DNA of 64,000 nucleotides from Ktedonobacter racemifer DSM 44963 (GCF_000178855.1 NZ_ADVG01000003.1:2108001-2172000); one strand, 5' to 3'. Shown: positions 45,716 through 54,332, counted from the first letter of the stretch. Translations and numbers: made by a program. Notes: generated by a model not told the origin, from the sequence alone.

Positions 45716-48523
45716 ATGAGAGATCGAGCTTATGCGAAAACTCAAGCACAACAGAAGACGTTGAGTGCCCGGAGTAGTCTCTTGCAGCGTACCTGTGCAT
45801 GTGGACAGCACATCATTGCTGGTGATGAATGCTCGGTATGTCGTAATCAACGGTCCACATTGCTCCATTCTCAAAGAACGTTCGAGCCTCCTTCAGCCCC
45901 AGTTACTGTACCAGGCAGCGCTCCTGCTCAGGAACAGGGGCCTTCATTCAGCTCCGCCTTTGACAGAGCATCCCGCTTCGGACACGATTTTAGCCGGATT
46001 CCCATCCATGCTCCTGCCGTAGGAGTGCTACAGACGAAACTGGCGATCAACCAGCCGGGAGACGACTATGAGCAGGAAGCCGACCGCCTCTCCGATCAGG
46101 TGATGCGGATGCCGGAGCCGCATTTACAGCGTGCTTGCGCCTGCGGTGGAGCGTGCCCCAAGTGTCAGACGAAGCAGCCGGGCTGGGAACATGAGAACTT
46201 GCGGACGAAGCGCGTCCAGGCTGGCGACATGGGACAGGTTGCAGCACCGCCCATCGTCCAAGAAGTATTGCTCTCACCCGGTCAACCTCTCGACCCGGCG
46301 ACTCGCGCCTTCATGGAGCCGCGCTTCGGCCACGACTTTTCCCGGGTGCAGGTACATACCGGGGGGAGGGCGGCGGAGTCAGCGCGAGCGGTGAATGCGG
46401 CGGCCTATACGGTGGGACAAGACATAGTGTTTGGGCCAGAGGAGTATGCGCCTCATGCCCCGCAAGGGCAACGAATCCTGGCGCATGAATTGGCGCATGT
46501 GATCCAGCAGGAGCGGGGAGGGACGGGATCCGCCTCTCCGATGATCGACCCATCTGCGGCACACGAGAGGGAAGCAGAGGCGGCCACGTCCACCCTTCTG
46601 GAAAGCGAAAGTCCGGTTTCCGTACGGTCGGCCACGCGGATAGGAATGGCGCTCGCTCCGCCCACTAAACCCACACCTGCCCTCACCCCGGAAGACTTAG
46701 TCAACATTGTCCTGAACCAGCGCGGTTTCACCTCCACCGCTCCCCGGCCTTCGGGCCGAGATCCAGAAACGGATCTCCCTGTCTTCACGGGTGGAGGTAC
46801 AAACCGCCTTCCCAGCTCCGATCCAGGTGCAACTCTCGGAATGGGTTTTGATACTCACGCGGCGATCCAGGTAGTGGGACCAGACGGCACTCAGGTGGCA
46901 TCGGATCTGGGAGCTTTCCTAGGGCGTCGGCAGACCCACGCCCCCTCCGGCGCTCACGCGGAGGCGCAGGCGGTGTTTTCCCTTCGCCTGCGGCTCGCAA
47001 ACGTCGATGTGAGGGGAGGGAAACTGATGGTTGGAGTCGATCAGATGCCATGTGGCCCAGAGAAAGAAGATTGCCTCCTCCTTTTAAGGACCTACGCCAG
47101 AGAGAAAGGCCTGGAGTTGGAAGTTTACGGGCCGGTTCGACCGAAGATGCCCCGGGGGAACCAACCGTTGGATCCAAGTGATAAGGCCACAACGAAACAC
47201 ACAGCCACCACCTCAGCCAAGGCGGGAGTGCCAGAGTACAAAGCCGAGCTCCTCTACGCGGAGAAGCCAGAAGGCGGTTCTCTCTCCGGCGGTTCCTCGA
47301 AACTTCCTGCTCAAAAAGAACTGGCTCCGGTGGAAGGACCGAAAGGAGCTGGGGGAGCCAAACCGTCAGAGAGCACGGAAGAGTTGGGAGGTGTGGCAAA
47401 ATCGGCGGAAGTCCGTGCGGATGAACCGGCAGTGACAAGCGGGACAGGTCCGGGTGACGCGGGAGGCGGGCTGGGCGGAAAAGCGAGTTCGAAACCCGCT
47501 ACCGAGCCTACCAAGACCGTCGACCCGACCGCTTCGGCCTCGAAAACAGCCCCCACGTCCGAGCCGGGGACACCGTTCGGGGGTACGGCCAAGCCTGCGA
47601 CAAAACCGGCGGGAGTCCATGCGGATGAACCGGCGGTAACTACCCATATGGGACCGCTGCGCGTGAAACCTGGCACCGAGAAGCCGGGCTCGTCGAAGTC
47701 CGTTTCGCCGGAAGCAGTCAAACCGGCTAAAAAAAGGCCGAAAACATCCGGCACTTCCACGGACCCCAGTGGCCCGAAGCCGGATCTCTCAAAGATCAAA
47801 GGGAAGGTAGAAAACTTGCGTGCGAAAGGCACGCAAGTCATCGCGAAAATTGCCACTATGGCAAAGGCCGTACTGCTTCCCATCGACGCGGCGTTCGAAC
47901 TTATGGCCGCACTGGAAAAAGTAAATCAGACCTTATCGAAGCTATCGGGGGAAGGATGGATCTTCAGCGAGCAAGTGAGGTCCGCCAAGTACATCCTCAA
48001 CACGACCACCACGCTGATAAATGACTACCAAGGCCAACATCAAAGGCTCGAAGAGATGCATCATGACGCCTCTGAGCTTGATTCGGAGTCACAAACCGCG
48101 GCCGGGGCCGATGTGTTCGGGGATTTCTGCATCGATGCCCAATCGATAGTTTCCGACCAATTGGATCTCTCACGAAAGCTTCGTGACGATGTGAATGAAA
48201 TCAATGTGAATGTGGGTCGGGGAGTCAAGCTCATCGAGAATTTGTCCAAGAGCCGTGAGATGTTCGCTGCGATAGGGATGGCTGAATATATTCCCCTGCC
48301 TGAGGTGTTGTCAATTGTGTCCGGGGAACAATTAGGCGTTCGCAGAGTGACTCTCGGAGATCTGTATATGGCTCTCCAGGATTTTAACCAGATCTCAGAG
48401 CTCATCTACGGCCTCGATGAGGAACTCAAGGAGCACGTGGAGTTGCTCGAGAAAGACCTTGGCGTGATCAACGAGAACATGAACGAAAGCTTGATGGGCG
48501 TTCTCAGCTACCGTAGTCGATAA
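45716..48523 (+). CDS. eCIS cargo: DUF4157 protein with deaminase-like domain
   Basis: The 935-residue protein has a Cys leader (LLQRTCACG...CSVC, Cys 27, 29, 39, 42), a module shared with the next cargo (55-133), a second Cys cluster (CACGGACPKC, 141-150) and a DUF4157 core with HELAH at 257-261. Residues about 370-475 look like a zinc-dependent deaminase: a beta-hairpin (THAAIQVVGPDGTQVASDL), then GAHAEAQAV with His414 and Glu416, then QMPCGPEKEDC with Cys446 and Cys453 and a following helix. That is the H-x-E and PC...C arrangement of toxin deaminases. A Pro/Thr/Glu/Lys-rich linker (480-700, with a repeated ADEPAVT) precedes a helical C-terminus. Cargo status and cytosine/adenosine deamination are inferred. 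Confidence 0.8.
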   Translation: MRDRAYAKTQAQQKTLSARSSLLQRTCACGQHIIAGDECSVCRNQRSTLLHSQRTFEPPSAPVTVPGSAPAQEQGPSFSSAFDRASRFGHDFSRIPIHAPAVGVLQTKLAINQPGDDYEQEADRLSDQVMRMPEPHLQRACACGGACPKCQTKQPGWEHENLRTKRVQAGDMGQVAAPPIVQEVLLSPGQPLDPATRAFMEPRFGHDFSRVQVHTGGRAAESARAVNAAAYTVGQDIVFGPEEYAPHAPQGQRILAHELAHVIQQERGGTGSASPMIDPSAAHEREAEAATSTLLESESPVSVRSATRIGMALAPPTKPTPALTPEDLVNIVLNQRGFTSTAPRPSGRDPETDLPVFTGGGTNRLPSSDPGATLGMGFDTHAAIQVVGPDGTQVASDLGAFLGRRQTHAPSGAHAEAQAVFSLRLRLANVDVRGGKLMVGVDQMPCGPEKEDCLLLLRTYAREKGLELEVYGPVRPKMPRGNQPLDPSDKATTKHTATTSAKAGVPEYKAELLYAEKPEGGSLSGGSSKLPAQKELAPVEGPKGAGGAKPSESTEELGGVAKSAEVRADEPAVTSGTGPGDAGGGLGGKASSKPATEPTKTVDPTASASKTAPTSEPGTPFGGTAKPATKPAGVHADEPAVTTHMGPLRVKPGTEKPGSSKSVSPEAVKPAKKRPKTSGTSTDPSGPKPDLSKIKGKVENLRAKGTQVIAKIATMAKAVLLPIDAAFELMAALEKVNQTLSKLSGEGWIFSEQVRSAKYILNTTTTLINDYQGQHQRLEEMHHDASELDSESQTAAGADVFGDFCIDAQSIVSDQLDLSRKLRDDVNEINVNVGRGVKLIENLSKSREMFAAIGMAEYIPLPEVLSIVSGEQLGVRRVTLGDLYMALQDFNQISELIYGLDEELKEHVELLEKDLGVINENMNESLMGVLSYRSR
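45879..46114 (+). repeat. 236-bp identical cargo module, copy 1
   Basis: Base-for-base identical to 49133-49368. It encodes the EPPSAPVTVPGSAPAQEQ to VMRMP segment of both cargo proteins, whose sequences differ on either side. Confidence 0.9.
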
Positions 48524-48960
48524 GCCTCTCGAGCCTGCGTAGGATGGGTAGAGAGCAGCAAAACCCATCAAACCGCGAATGCGTTGAGCGGCATTGCTAC
48601 GCAAAAGGGTTTGTCAGTAGATCAATCTTATTATGTTGATTATATGCTCACAAAACGACGTGCCAGTGAGGTTAACCACAGAAAGGTGGCAGCCAGGTAA
48701 ACAGGTAGTAGAATGGACAGCTTCTTTTCGTTGCCCATCGTAACTGCCTAACGTGCCGCATCAAATCGGACTGCCCACTACGCTGCGCTTCATTGGCATC
48801 TGATTATGCGGCACGTTGGGAGGCCCTCGTCGAAGCCGTTGCCGATTGTAAACTCTTCCTCTCGAAGAGCATGCGAAGCTGCTTTAATGCTTAGCGTTGT
48901 AAATTTCATCGGCGAGCCAAATAGACCAAGATAGTTGAGGGTATATCGAAAGGCAACAGC
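48524..48960. other. intergenic region with attC-like inverted repeat
   Basis: GCCTAAC at 48746-48752 and GTTGGGA-like bases near 48815-48821 flank paired arms AACGTGCCGCAT (48750-48761) and ATGCGGCACGTT (48806-48817), about 75 bp overall. The layout resembles an integron attC site, but GTTGGGA does not fully fit GTTRRRY. No integrase of the IntI type is present. Confidence 0.35.
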
Positions 48961-50139
48961 ATGAGTGATCGAACCTATGCGAAAGCCCAGGTACAGCACA
49001 AGACGGTGAGTGGATCAGCAGCCAAAAGCAGTCTTGTGCAGCGTAGCTGTGCCTTCGGCCAGCACACCCCTGCTGGTGGTGAATGCGCGACGTGCCGCCG
49101 TGAGCAGTCCATGTTGCTTCGTTCTCAAAGAGCGTTCGAGCCTCCTTCAGCCCCAGTTACTGTACCAGGCAGCGCTCCTGCTCAGGAACAGGGGCCTTCA
49201 TTCAGCTCCGCCTTTGACAGAGCATCCCGCTTCGGACACGATTTTAGCCGGATTCCCATCCATGCTCCTGCCGTAGGAGTGCTACAGACGAAACTGGCGA
49301 TCAACCAGCCGGGAGACGACTATGAGCAGGAAGCCGACCGCCTCTCCGATCAGGTGATGCGGATGCCGACCTATCAAGCCGTTAGCGGCGTACCACCGCA
49401 CATCCAGCGCTTCTCAGGGCAATCGAATGGGCTGATGGGCGCGGTGCCCGCCAGCGTAGACCAGGCCCTTGCCAGCCCCGGCAGGCCGCTGGAGCCGACG
49501 TTACGGCAGGACATGGAACAGCGCTTCGGTCACGACTTTTTCCGAGTGCGGGTGCATACCGGCTCGGCAGCCGAGCAATCGGCGCAGGACGTGAACGCTA
49601 ATGCCTACACGATGGGGCACGACATTGCGTTCGGTGCAGGCCAGTTCGCACTGGGGACGCACCAAGGAAGGCGGCTGATTGCCCATGAGCTGACGCATGT
49701 GGTGCAGCAGCCAGGTGGGATGGCAGTAGTCCAACGCACGCCCGCAGACGACACGCGGCGGAGTCGAGATGAGGCCGCCGCTCGTTATCGCGGGCAGTTG
49801 ATGGCCAAGAGAGTCAGGAATCACGGAAAGTTGTCCAAAGAGGCTAGAGCGAAGATCAACCAAGAGCTGGCGTATTTCGAAGGTTCGGCTAAGGAGGCGT
49901 ATCTGAAGGAGGTCAGGCCAGCACTACAGGCGGTGACCGAGATCGAGATGCCTGCGGAGCAGGTGGTCCCGCGAGGGCCGGACCCCACCATCGGGCTCTC
50001 ACTCCTCAAGGACGACCCGCAACTGGGCTCCTTTACGGATGAGATGATCTATGCGTCCTTAACGGAGGTGGAACAGAAAGATAAGGGGTATTGTCAACTT
50101 GGCAATAGAGCTGAACACTATGCTAGAATGGCTGTATGA
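48961..50139 (+). CDS. eCIS cargo: DUF4157 protein truncated by IS6
   Basis: The open frame is 392 codons, but only about 375 belong to the original gene. Beyond 50087 it runs into the left end of the IS6 element and stops there. It has a three-Cys leader (SLVQRSCAFG...ECATC), the shared 236-bp module, and a DUF4157 core with HELTH at 242-246 (LIAHELTHVVQQ). The remaining piece (250-375, Lys/Glu-rich helical) is the beginning of an unknown C-terminal domain. Nothing right of the IS6 looks like the missing end, so it was probably lost. Confidence 0.8.
   Translation: MSDRTYAKAQVQHKTVSGSAAKSSLVQRSCAFGQHTPAGGECATCRREQSMLLRSQRAFEPPSAPVTVPGSAPAQEQGPSFSSAFDRASRFGHDFSRIPIHAPAVGVLQTKLAINQPGDDYEQEADRLSDQVMRMPTYQAVSGVPPHIQRFSGQSNGLMGAVPASVDQALASPGRPLEPTLRQDMEQRFGHDFFRVRVHTGSAAEQSAQDVNANAYTMGHDIAFGAGQFALGTHQGRRLIAHELTHVVQQPGGMAVVQRTPADDTRRSRDEAAARYRGQLMAKRVRNHGKLSKEARAKINQELAYFEGSAKEAYLKEVRPALQAVTEIEMPAEQVVPRGPDPTIGLSLLKDDPQLGSFTDEMIYASLTEVEQKDKGYCQLGNRAEHYARMAV
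49133..49368 (+). repeat. 236-bp identical cargo module, copy 2
   Basis: Identical to 45879-46114; see there. Confidence 0.9.
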
Positions 50140-50947
50140 AAACAAACAGCTTTCCTCCCGATTACAAAGGTTTTCGTTTCCCGCCTGAAATCATCAGCCA
50201 TGCTGTGTGGTTGTATTTCCGTTTCTCGCTCAGTTTTCGTGATGTAGAAGAGCTTTTGACACAACGCGGGATCGTCGTGAGCTATGAAACGGTCCGGCAG
50301 TGGGGTTTAAAATTTGGGCAGACCTACGCCAATGAACTGCGCCGTCGTCGCCCTCGCTGTGGGGATAAGTGGCATATGGATGAGGTCGTACTCACGATTC
50401 GCAGCCAGAAGTACTACTTATGGCGAGCCGTTGATCAGAATGGCAACGTGCTCGACATCCTCGTGCAGAGCCGACGGAACAAAAAGACTGCTAAAAGATT
50501 TTTTCGCAAACTCCTCAAAGGATTGCAATACGCCCCGCGTGTGATCATTACCGATAAGCTCAGGAGTTATGGAGCGGCCAAACGCGAAATCTTGCCGACA
50601 GTAGAACATCGACAGCACAAAGGATTGAACAACCGAGCAGAGAACTCGCATCACCCCACACGTTTGCGAGAAAAGAAAATGCGGCGCTTCAAATCAGCCA
50701 AACATGCGCAACGCTTTCTTTCTGCTTTCGGTCCCATCTCCGGCCATTTTCAACCGCGACGACATCGTTTGAGTGCCGGGGAATACCATGCCATGTTACA
50801 GACCCGATTCCAGACCTGGAATGAGGTTACCGGAGTGAAATTGGTCAGCTAACGCCTCTCTATCCCAAGCCTCTTACTGTTCCGCAACCTGTTTCCTCTT
50901 TCTAGCTCAGCAGTTATCCCCATTCCTACAAATAAGTTGACAATACC
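50087..50947. mobile_element. IS6-family insertion sequence
   Basis: Terminal repeats GGTATTGTCAACTT (left) and AAGTTGACAATACC (right) bound an 861-bp element carrying one transposase gene. The 8 bases outside each end do not match, so there is no target duplication, which fits a deletion or replicon-fusion event after insertion. It truncates the cargo gene on its left and a minus-strand gene on its right. Confidence 0.85.
50136..50852 (+). CDS. IS6-family transposase
   Basis: The 238-residue protein has the IS6/IS26 layout: an N-terminal helix-turn-helix with YKGFRFPPEIISHAVWLYFR and YETVRQWGLKFG, then a DDE core with Asp in WHMDEV, Asp in IITDKLRSYGAAKRE and Glu in NNRAENSH. IS6 elements move by replicative transposition. 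It appears intact. Confidence 0.92.
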   Translation: MKTNSFPPDYKGFRFPPEIISHAVWLYFRFSLSFRDVEELLTQRGIVVSYETVRQWGLKFGQTYANELRRRRPRCGDKWHMDEVVLTIRSQKYYLWRAVDQNGNVLDILVQSRRNKKTAKRFFRKLLKGLQYAPRVIITDKLRSYGAAKREILPTVEHRQHKGLNNRAENSHHPTRLREKKMRRFKSAKHAQRFLSAFGPISGHFQPRRHRLSAGEYHAMLQTRFQTWNEVTGVKLVS

Positions 50948-51052
50948 TGAATTATACATAATTATATCGCAAACTGCTTCTTTCTTTTGATAAAGTTTGC
51001 TACGTAGTAGTATAAGATTTTCAATACTTTTTTCAAAATCTTTGCCATTCAT
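50948..51052 (-). pseudogene. N-terminal fragment of an unknown gene cut by IS6
   Basis: The minus strand from ATG 51052 reads MNGKDFEKSIENLILLRSKL and YQKKEAVCDIIMYNSG before running into the IS6 end. It reads like a true N-terminus (helical, Lys-rich, AT-rich codons unlike the surroundings) of a gene whose remainder was lost with the insertion. No promoter remains because IS630 lies immediately upstream. Confidence 0.4.
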
Positions 51053-51056
51053 AGTA

Positions 51057-52268
51057 GTGCTCAATTCCTCATTGGTGATACGCTAAAAGAGAGAAAGCAA
51101 GTCACCAAGAGAGGAGCAGAGCGATGCCCAAACACGTGCAAGCCCGAGCGGCGCAGGATGCCCAGGAAGAACGCCAGGTGCGCAAACTGGCCAGGAGTCA
51201 CCACGCACCTGCTGATTGGAAGTTTCATGCCCAGATGGTGGTGGAGAGCTGGGCAGGCAAGACGCCGCAAGAGATCGCCACCACGCTCTCATGCCATCCG
51301 AGAACCGTGCGCATCCACCTGAACCGCTTCAATGCGCAAGGGATCAACGGCCTGGGAATGCGGGAAGGAGCGGGACGTAAACCGCGCTTGACCGAGCAGG
51401 AGCGCAGCCGGATTCTCGCCCTGGTGAAGCGACCACCTCCAGGGAGGTTAGAGCGGTATGCCGATGGGAGCCTGCAGGCCCGCGAGGAAGAAGGTTCAGC
51501 GCAATGGAGCTTGGATGCTCTCACGGAGGCGGCCCATGCCGCGGGTATCCAGGTGGAGCGGAGCCAGATCCGACGGATCTACCTGCGTGAAGGGGTACGC
51601 TGGCGCAATCGCCAGAGTTGGGGAACCAGTGATGACAAAGACTTTGCCCCAAAAGAACTGCGGTCGTCACCCACTACACCGAGCCACCCGACGGGTCGAC
51701 GACCATCTGCACTGACGAGTTAGGACCGGTGACCCCGCGTACCTTCGCGCCAGCGCCTGGCTGGTCAGCGGATGGGCACCGCATCAAAGCTCCCCTGGAA
51801 TACAGTCGTGGGGATGACAAGGTGTGGATCTATGGAGCGCTGCGGGTCCGCGATGGCAAGGAGATCACGCGCTGTGCGGCTGCGCGTAATTCCAAGAACT
51901 ACATTGAGCTGCTCAAAGACATCGAGGCGGATAATCCGACAGGGGACATCTTTATCATCACGGACAATCTCTCCAGTCACAATAGTCTGGAAACCCGCAC
52001 CTGGCTGGTGGACCATCCGCGCCTCCAGCACATCTTCATTCCCAAAGGCGCCTGTTGGCTCAATCTGCAAGAAGGGTGGTGGCGCCTCTTCCGACGCGAT
52101 GCCTTCGCTGGCCAGAGTTTTGCCAATGCTCATGAGATCGAGCGAGCGATGAGCGTCGCCACGGCGCAACTCAATCGGCGAGCCAAACCGTGGATCTGGG
52201 GACGGCCGCCCAAAACGCGACGCCACCTGCACCGTCTCTTTTCTTACCGCCTTTGAGGAATTGAGCAC
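51057..52268. mobile_element. IS630-family insertion sequence
   Basis: The ends are GTGCTCAATTCCTCA (left) and its complement TGAGGAATTGAGCAC (right), flanked on both sides by TA, the target duplication of IS630/Tc1-type elements. Length is 1212 bp. The transposase is in two frames. Confidence 0.88.
51124..52256 (+). CDS. IS630-family transposase, -1 frameshifted
   Basis: Frame 1 (51124-51723) encodes the helix-turn-helix domains (KTPQEIATTLSCHPRTVRIH) up to DDKDFAPK. The DDE domain continues in the -1 frame: VVTHYTEPPDG, CTDELGPVTP (first Asp), FIITDNLSSHN (second Asp) and the end region, stopping at 52256. The switch is at CCAAAAG around 51651-51657, where slipping back one base gives an uninterrupted KRTAVVTHYTEP sequence. 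It is either a one-base deletion or a programmed frameshift site. Confidence 0.8.
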
Positions 52269-52380
52269 TAGTGCTGCTTTTGTTAAATCCACCAGTAACA
52301 AAAACAAGCAGGCTTATCGCATGATCCGGTTCTAGAAGCCAATCCGTTTTGCTACTGCACTTAACGAACGGAGCACTAGT

Positions 52381-52502
52381 GGTACTTTGTGGACTTGGGA
52401 TTTCGGCTTGTTTTAAGCTCACCAGATCGTGGCAACTTGAGCTCAAATTGCTCAGGATAGATACCCGAAATCAGGTATGCTTTCCCGAGTCCACAAAGTA
52501 CC
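52381..52502. mobile_element. 122-bp MITE-like inverted-repeat element
   Basis: Left arm GGTACTTTGTGGACTTGGG (52381-52399) and right arm 52484-52502 are inverted repeats with one mismatch. There is no gene inside. A second element of the same length lies at 62626-62747 with different arms. The rest of 52269-52611 is unremarkable. Confidence 0.6.
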
Positions 52503-52611
52503 GGTAGTATGGCATATTTTGGCTCGTTTCCCTTACGCTATTTTTTATACTATACATTGTATCGTGAGAAGTCGTACCCACAAGGAAGATTTCTTCTGCT
52601 GTTTTTCTCCC

Positions 52612-53361
52612 TTATTGGATCCAAATCGGCATTTCTTCGTGTTCTATGCCAAAGTGATGAGCCACTTCATGGAGGATCGTTTTTCTGACCTGCGCGCGAA
52701 TACGATCAAGATCGCCGTGACAATAGTCTTCAATAGCGTGCTGATAGATGGTGATACGCTCGGGTATGAGCGAGTAGTGGCTCCCATAGCAAGAGAGCGG
52801 GACGCCCTGATACAACCCCAACAGAAGACGCCCATCACCAGTCCCTACTCTTTCGAGTGTCTCGGCGTCCGGCTCATCTTCGATCATGATTGCCAGATTG
52901 TCCATGTACTTCTGAAACTCGTCGGGAATGGAATTGACAGCCTCCTGGACCAGCCGGTCAAAAACGTCAGGTTTCACCATAGTTATGCGGTTGCCTGGCT
53001 TTTTTGTTTGCGCTTTCTCATACACATTCGCTGATTGTCTGTTCTTTGCTGTATGTGTAGCAGTAGAGCGAACCTTTAATAGATATCCCATTCCGACGAT
53101 GAGGAGGAGCACCAGACCACTGGTGATCAGGAGTGCGGAGGGGTTATCTACCGCACGAGACAGGGGAATATACAGGACAAAGAATGAGCAGAAGCCGAAG
53201 AAGAGGAAAACGAGTAGTTTCACTATTATGACCACCCACCTCCACATATTCTTGTGAGTATGCGTTTGCTGATTCGTCTTATCTGACCCGGCTGCGTTCT
53301 TGTCAGGAGCATCGAGATCGTCAGCATTATCAGAAGAGTGAGCAGACTTCGTCGTTGTCAT
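52612..53361 (-). CDS. membrane-anchored zinc metallopeptidase-like protein (Zincin_1/DUF1025-type)
   Basis: The 249-residue protein has two hydrophobic segments (about 40-68 and 75-97) and a C-terminal domain with EEVAHH-type zinc motif HEVAHHFGIEHEEM (His231, Glu232, His235, then His241). ITMVKPDVFDRLVQEAVNSI and LYQGVPLSCYG are typical of the family. The N-terminal 35 residues are polar and Asp/Thr-rich. Substrates of the family are unknown to me. GAGGCCAAC precedes ATG 53361. It faces away from IS630 and may or may not be related to the eCIS. Confidence 0.75.
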   Translation of the reverse strand: MTTTKSAHSSDNADDLDAPDKNAAGSDKTNQQTHTHKNMWRWVVIIVKLLVFLFFGFCSFFVLYIPLSRAVDNPSALLITSGLVLLLIVGMGYLLKVRSTATHTAKNRQSANVYEKAQTKKPGNRITMVKPDVFDRLVQEAVNSIPDEFQKYMDNLAIMIEDEPDAETLERVGTGDGRLLLGLYQGVPLSCYGSHYSLIPERITIYQHAIEDYCHGDLDRIRAQVRKTILHEVAHHFGIEHEEMPIWIQ

Positions 53362-53783
53362 CGTTGGCCTCCTCTTATCTTGGAAATGTATTCCCTCTCA
53401 GTAAAGAGGGACGTCGCTTCCCTTGCGCTATGAAATAGGCAGATTCTTCCTTCCTTCTGATAGGGTAATGCTCGATGATGAGTGCGCCATGCAAGAGAGA
53501 CGCGCCACACTTCTTTGAATATAGCACTTTTGCTCTCAGAAACAAGCCAGACCATCACCCGCTTTTATAGCGAGTTCAAAGGGAGGAACACTCTCATTTT
53601 TTGTCACACCCCTGCCAAATCGAGTCAATCTCATTCAGATGGGGGAGGATGCTTTGAGAAGATGGTTGAGAAGCTAGATGTGTATCTCTTTTTAATTTTT
53701 CATCAAAAGAGGTATAGCTGCTTCCTACAACTATATCTCAAAGGAACAGGGGCTACACCTGTGTTTACCACGAAAGGGTTTGG

Positions 53784-53903
53784 ACCACCATACGATTGAG
53801 ATGGAACCAATGACCACGTGTGTGAACGAAAGCAACATTTTGCTCCCCAGCTTTTTGAGGGTCTGAAAATACCAAAATTTGGTATTCTATTATTTGTAGA
53901 ATT
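53784..53903. repeat. 120-bp dispersed repeat, copy 2
   Basis: See 708-827. ACCAAAATTTGGT is at 53871-53883. The remainder of the gap 53362-53940 holds no gene I can support. Confidence 0.75.
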
Positions 53904-53940
53904 ATTGCTCCAAAAAGCACTTTCTTGAATTGTGTCTCTC

Positions 53941-53986
53941 CATTGCACTGGATACGGCTTCTTCAGAGGCTATATCCAGTGCAATG
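53941..53986 (-). terminator. 14-bp perfect hairpin after a pseudogene
   Basis: CATTGCACTGGATA (53941-53954) pairs perfectly with TATCCAGTGCAATG (53973-53986). The stem differs completely from that at 1709-1745, but the loop keeps CTTCAGAGGC. It lies 9 bases beyond the pseudogene stop. Confidence 0.65.
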
Positions 53987-53995
53987 TCGCGTGTG

Positions 53996-54263
53996 TTAAG
54001 AACGCCTGCGTTGTTCTTGCTGGAGAAGTGCTCTCATTTCTTCTTCGGAAAGACAATCAGCTGGACGTTCATTGGCTGGCCATGGCTCTTGTCGCGCATC
54101 ACCAATGGTTGCTTCAGTGACCAGACGCCGGATGGGAAGCGGAAGGTGGGATCATCGATAATCCACAGGTGGTAGTGTTGGCGGTGTCCACTTCCCGTGA
54201 GCGCGCGGGGAAGAGTTCGACTCCTTCACATTCTGGCCCGACGAATTCATCTTTGATGCGCAT
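53996..54263 (-). pseudogene. frameshifted small conserved gene
   Basis: From ATG 54263 the minus strand reads MRIKDEFVGPECEGVELFPA and RSREVDTAN. It then needs a frame change to continue as HYHLWIIDDPTFRFPSG, and another to end as RLVTEATIGDARQEPWPANE and EEEMRALLQQEQRRRS TAA. Joined, this is a coherent protein of about 90 residues, broken by two frameshifts. I do not know the function. A C-terminal scrap of the same family is at 1767-1847. Confidence 0.55.
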
Positions 54264-54266
54264 TTT

Positions 54267-54332
54267 GTCAATATTTATATGGAAAATATTGACGGGCTAT
54301 GGAAGAGCCCAGTATACTTCAGAAAATATTGA
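54267..54332. promoter_or_regulatory. palindromic operator-like site
   Basis: GTCAATATTT (54267-54276) and AAATATTGAC (54284-54293) are perfect inverted repeats, and a third half-site AAAATATTGA is at 54323-54332. It stands directly upstream of the frameshifted gene. Confidence 0.45.

Noticed and set aside
46785..47883. Long minus-strand frames within the cargo gene
   Set aside because: They result from the biased Pro/Thr/Gly-rich codons of the linker and have no conserved motif.
50079..50955. 8-bp target duplication around IS6
   Set aside because: Left flank AGATAAGG and right flank TGAATTAT do not match.
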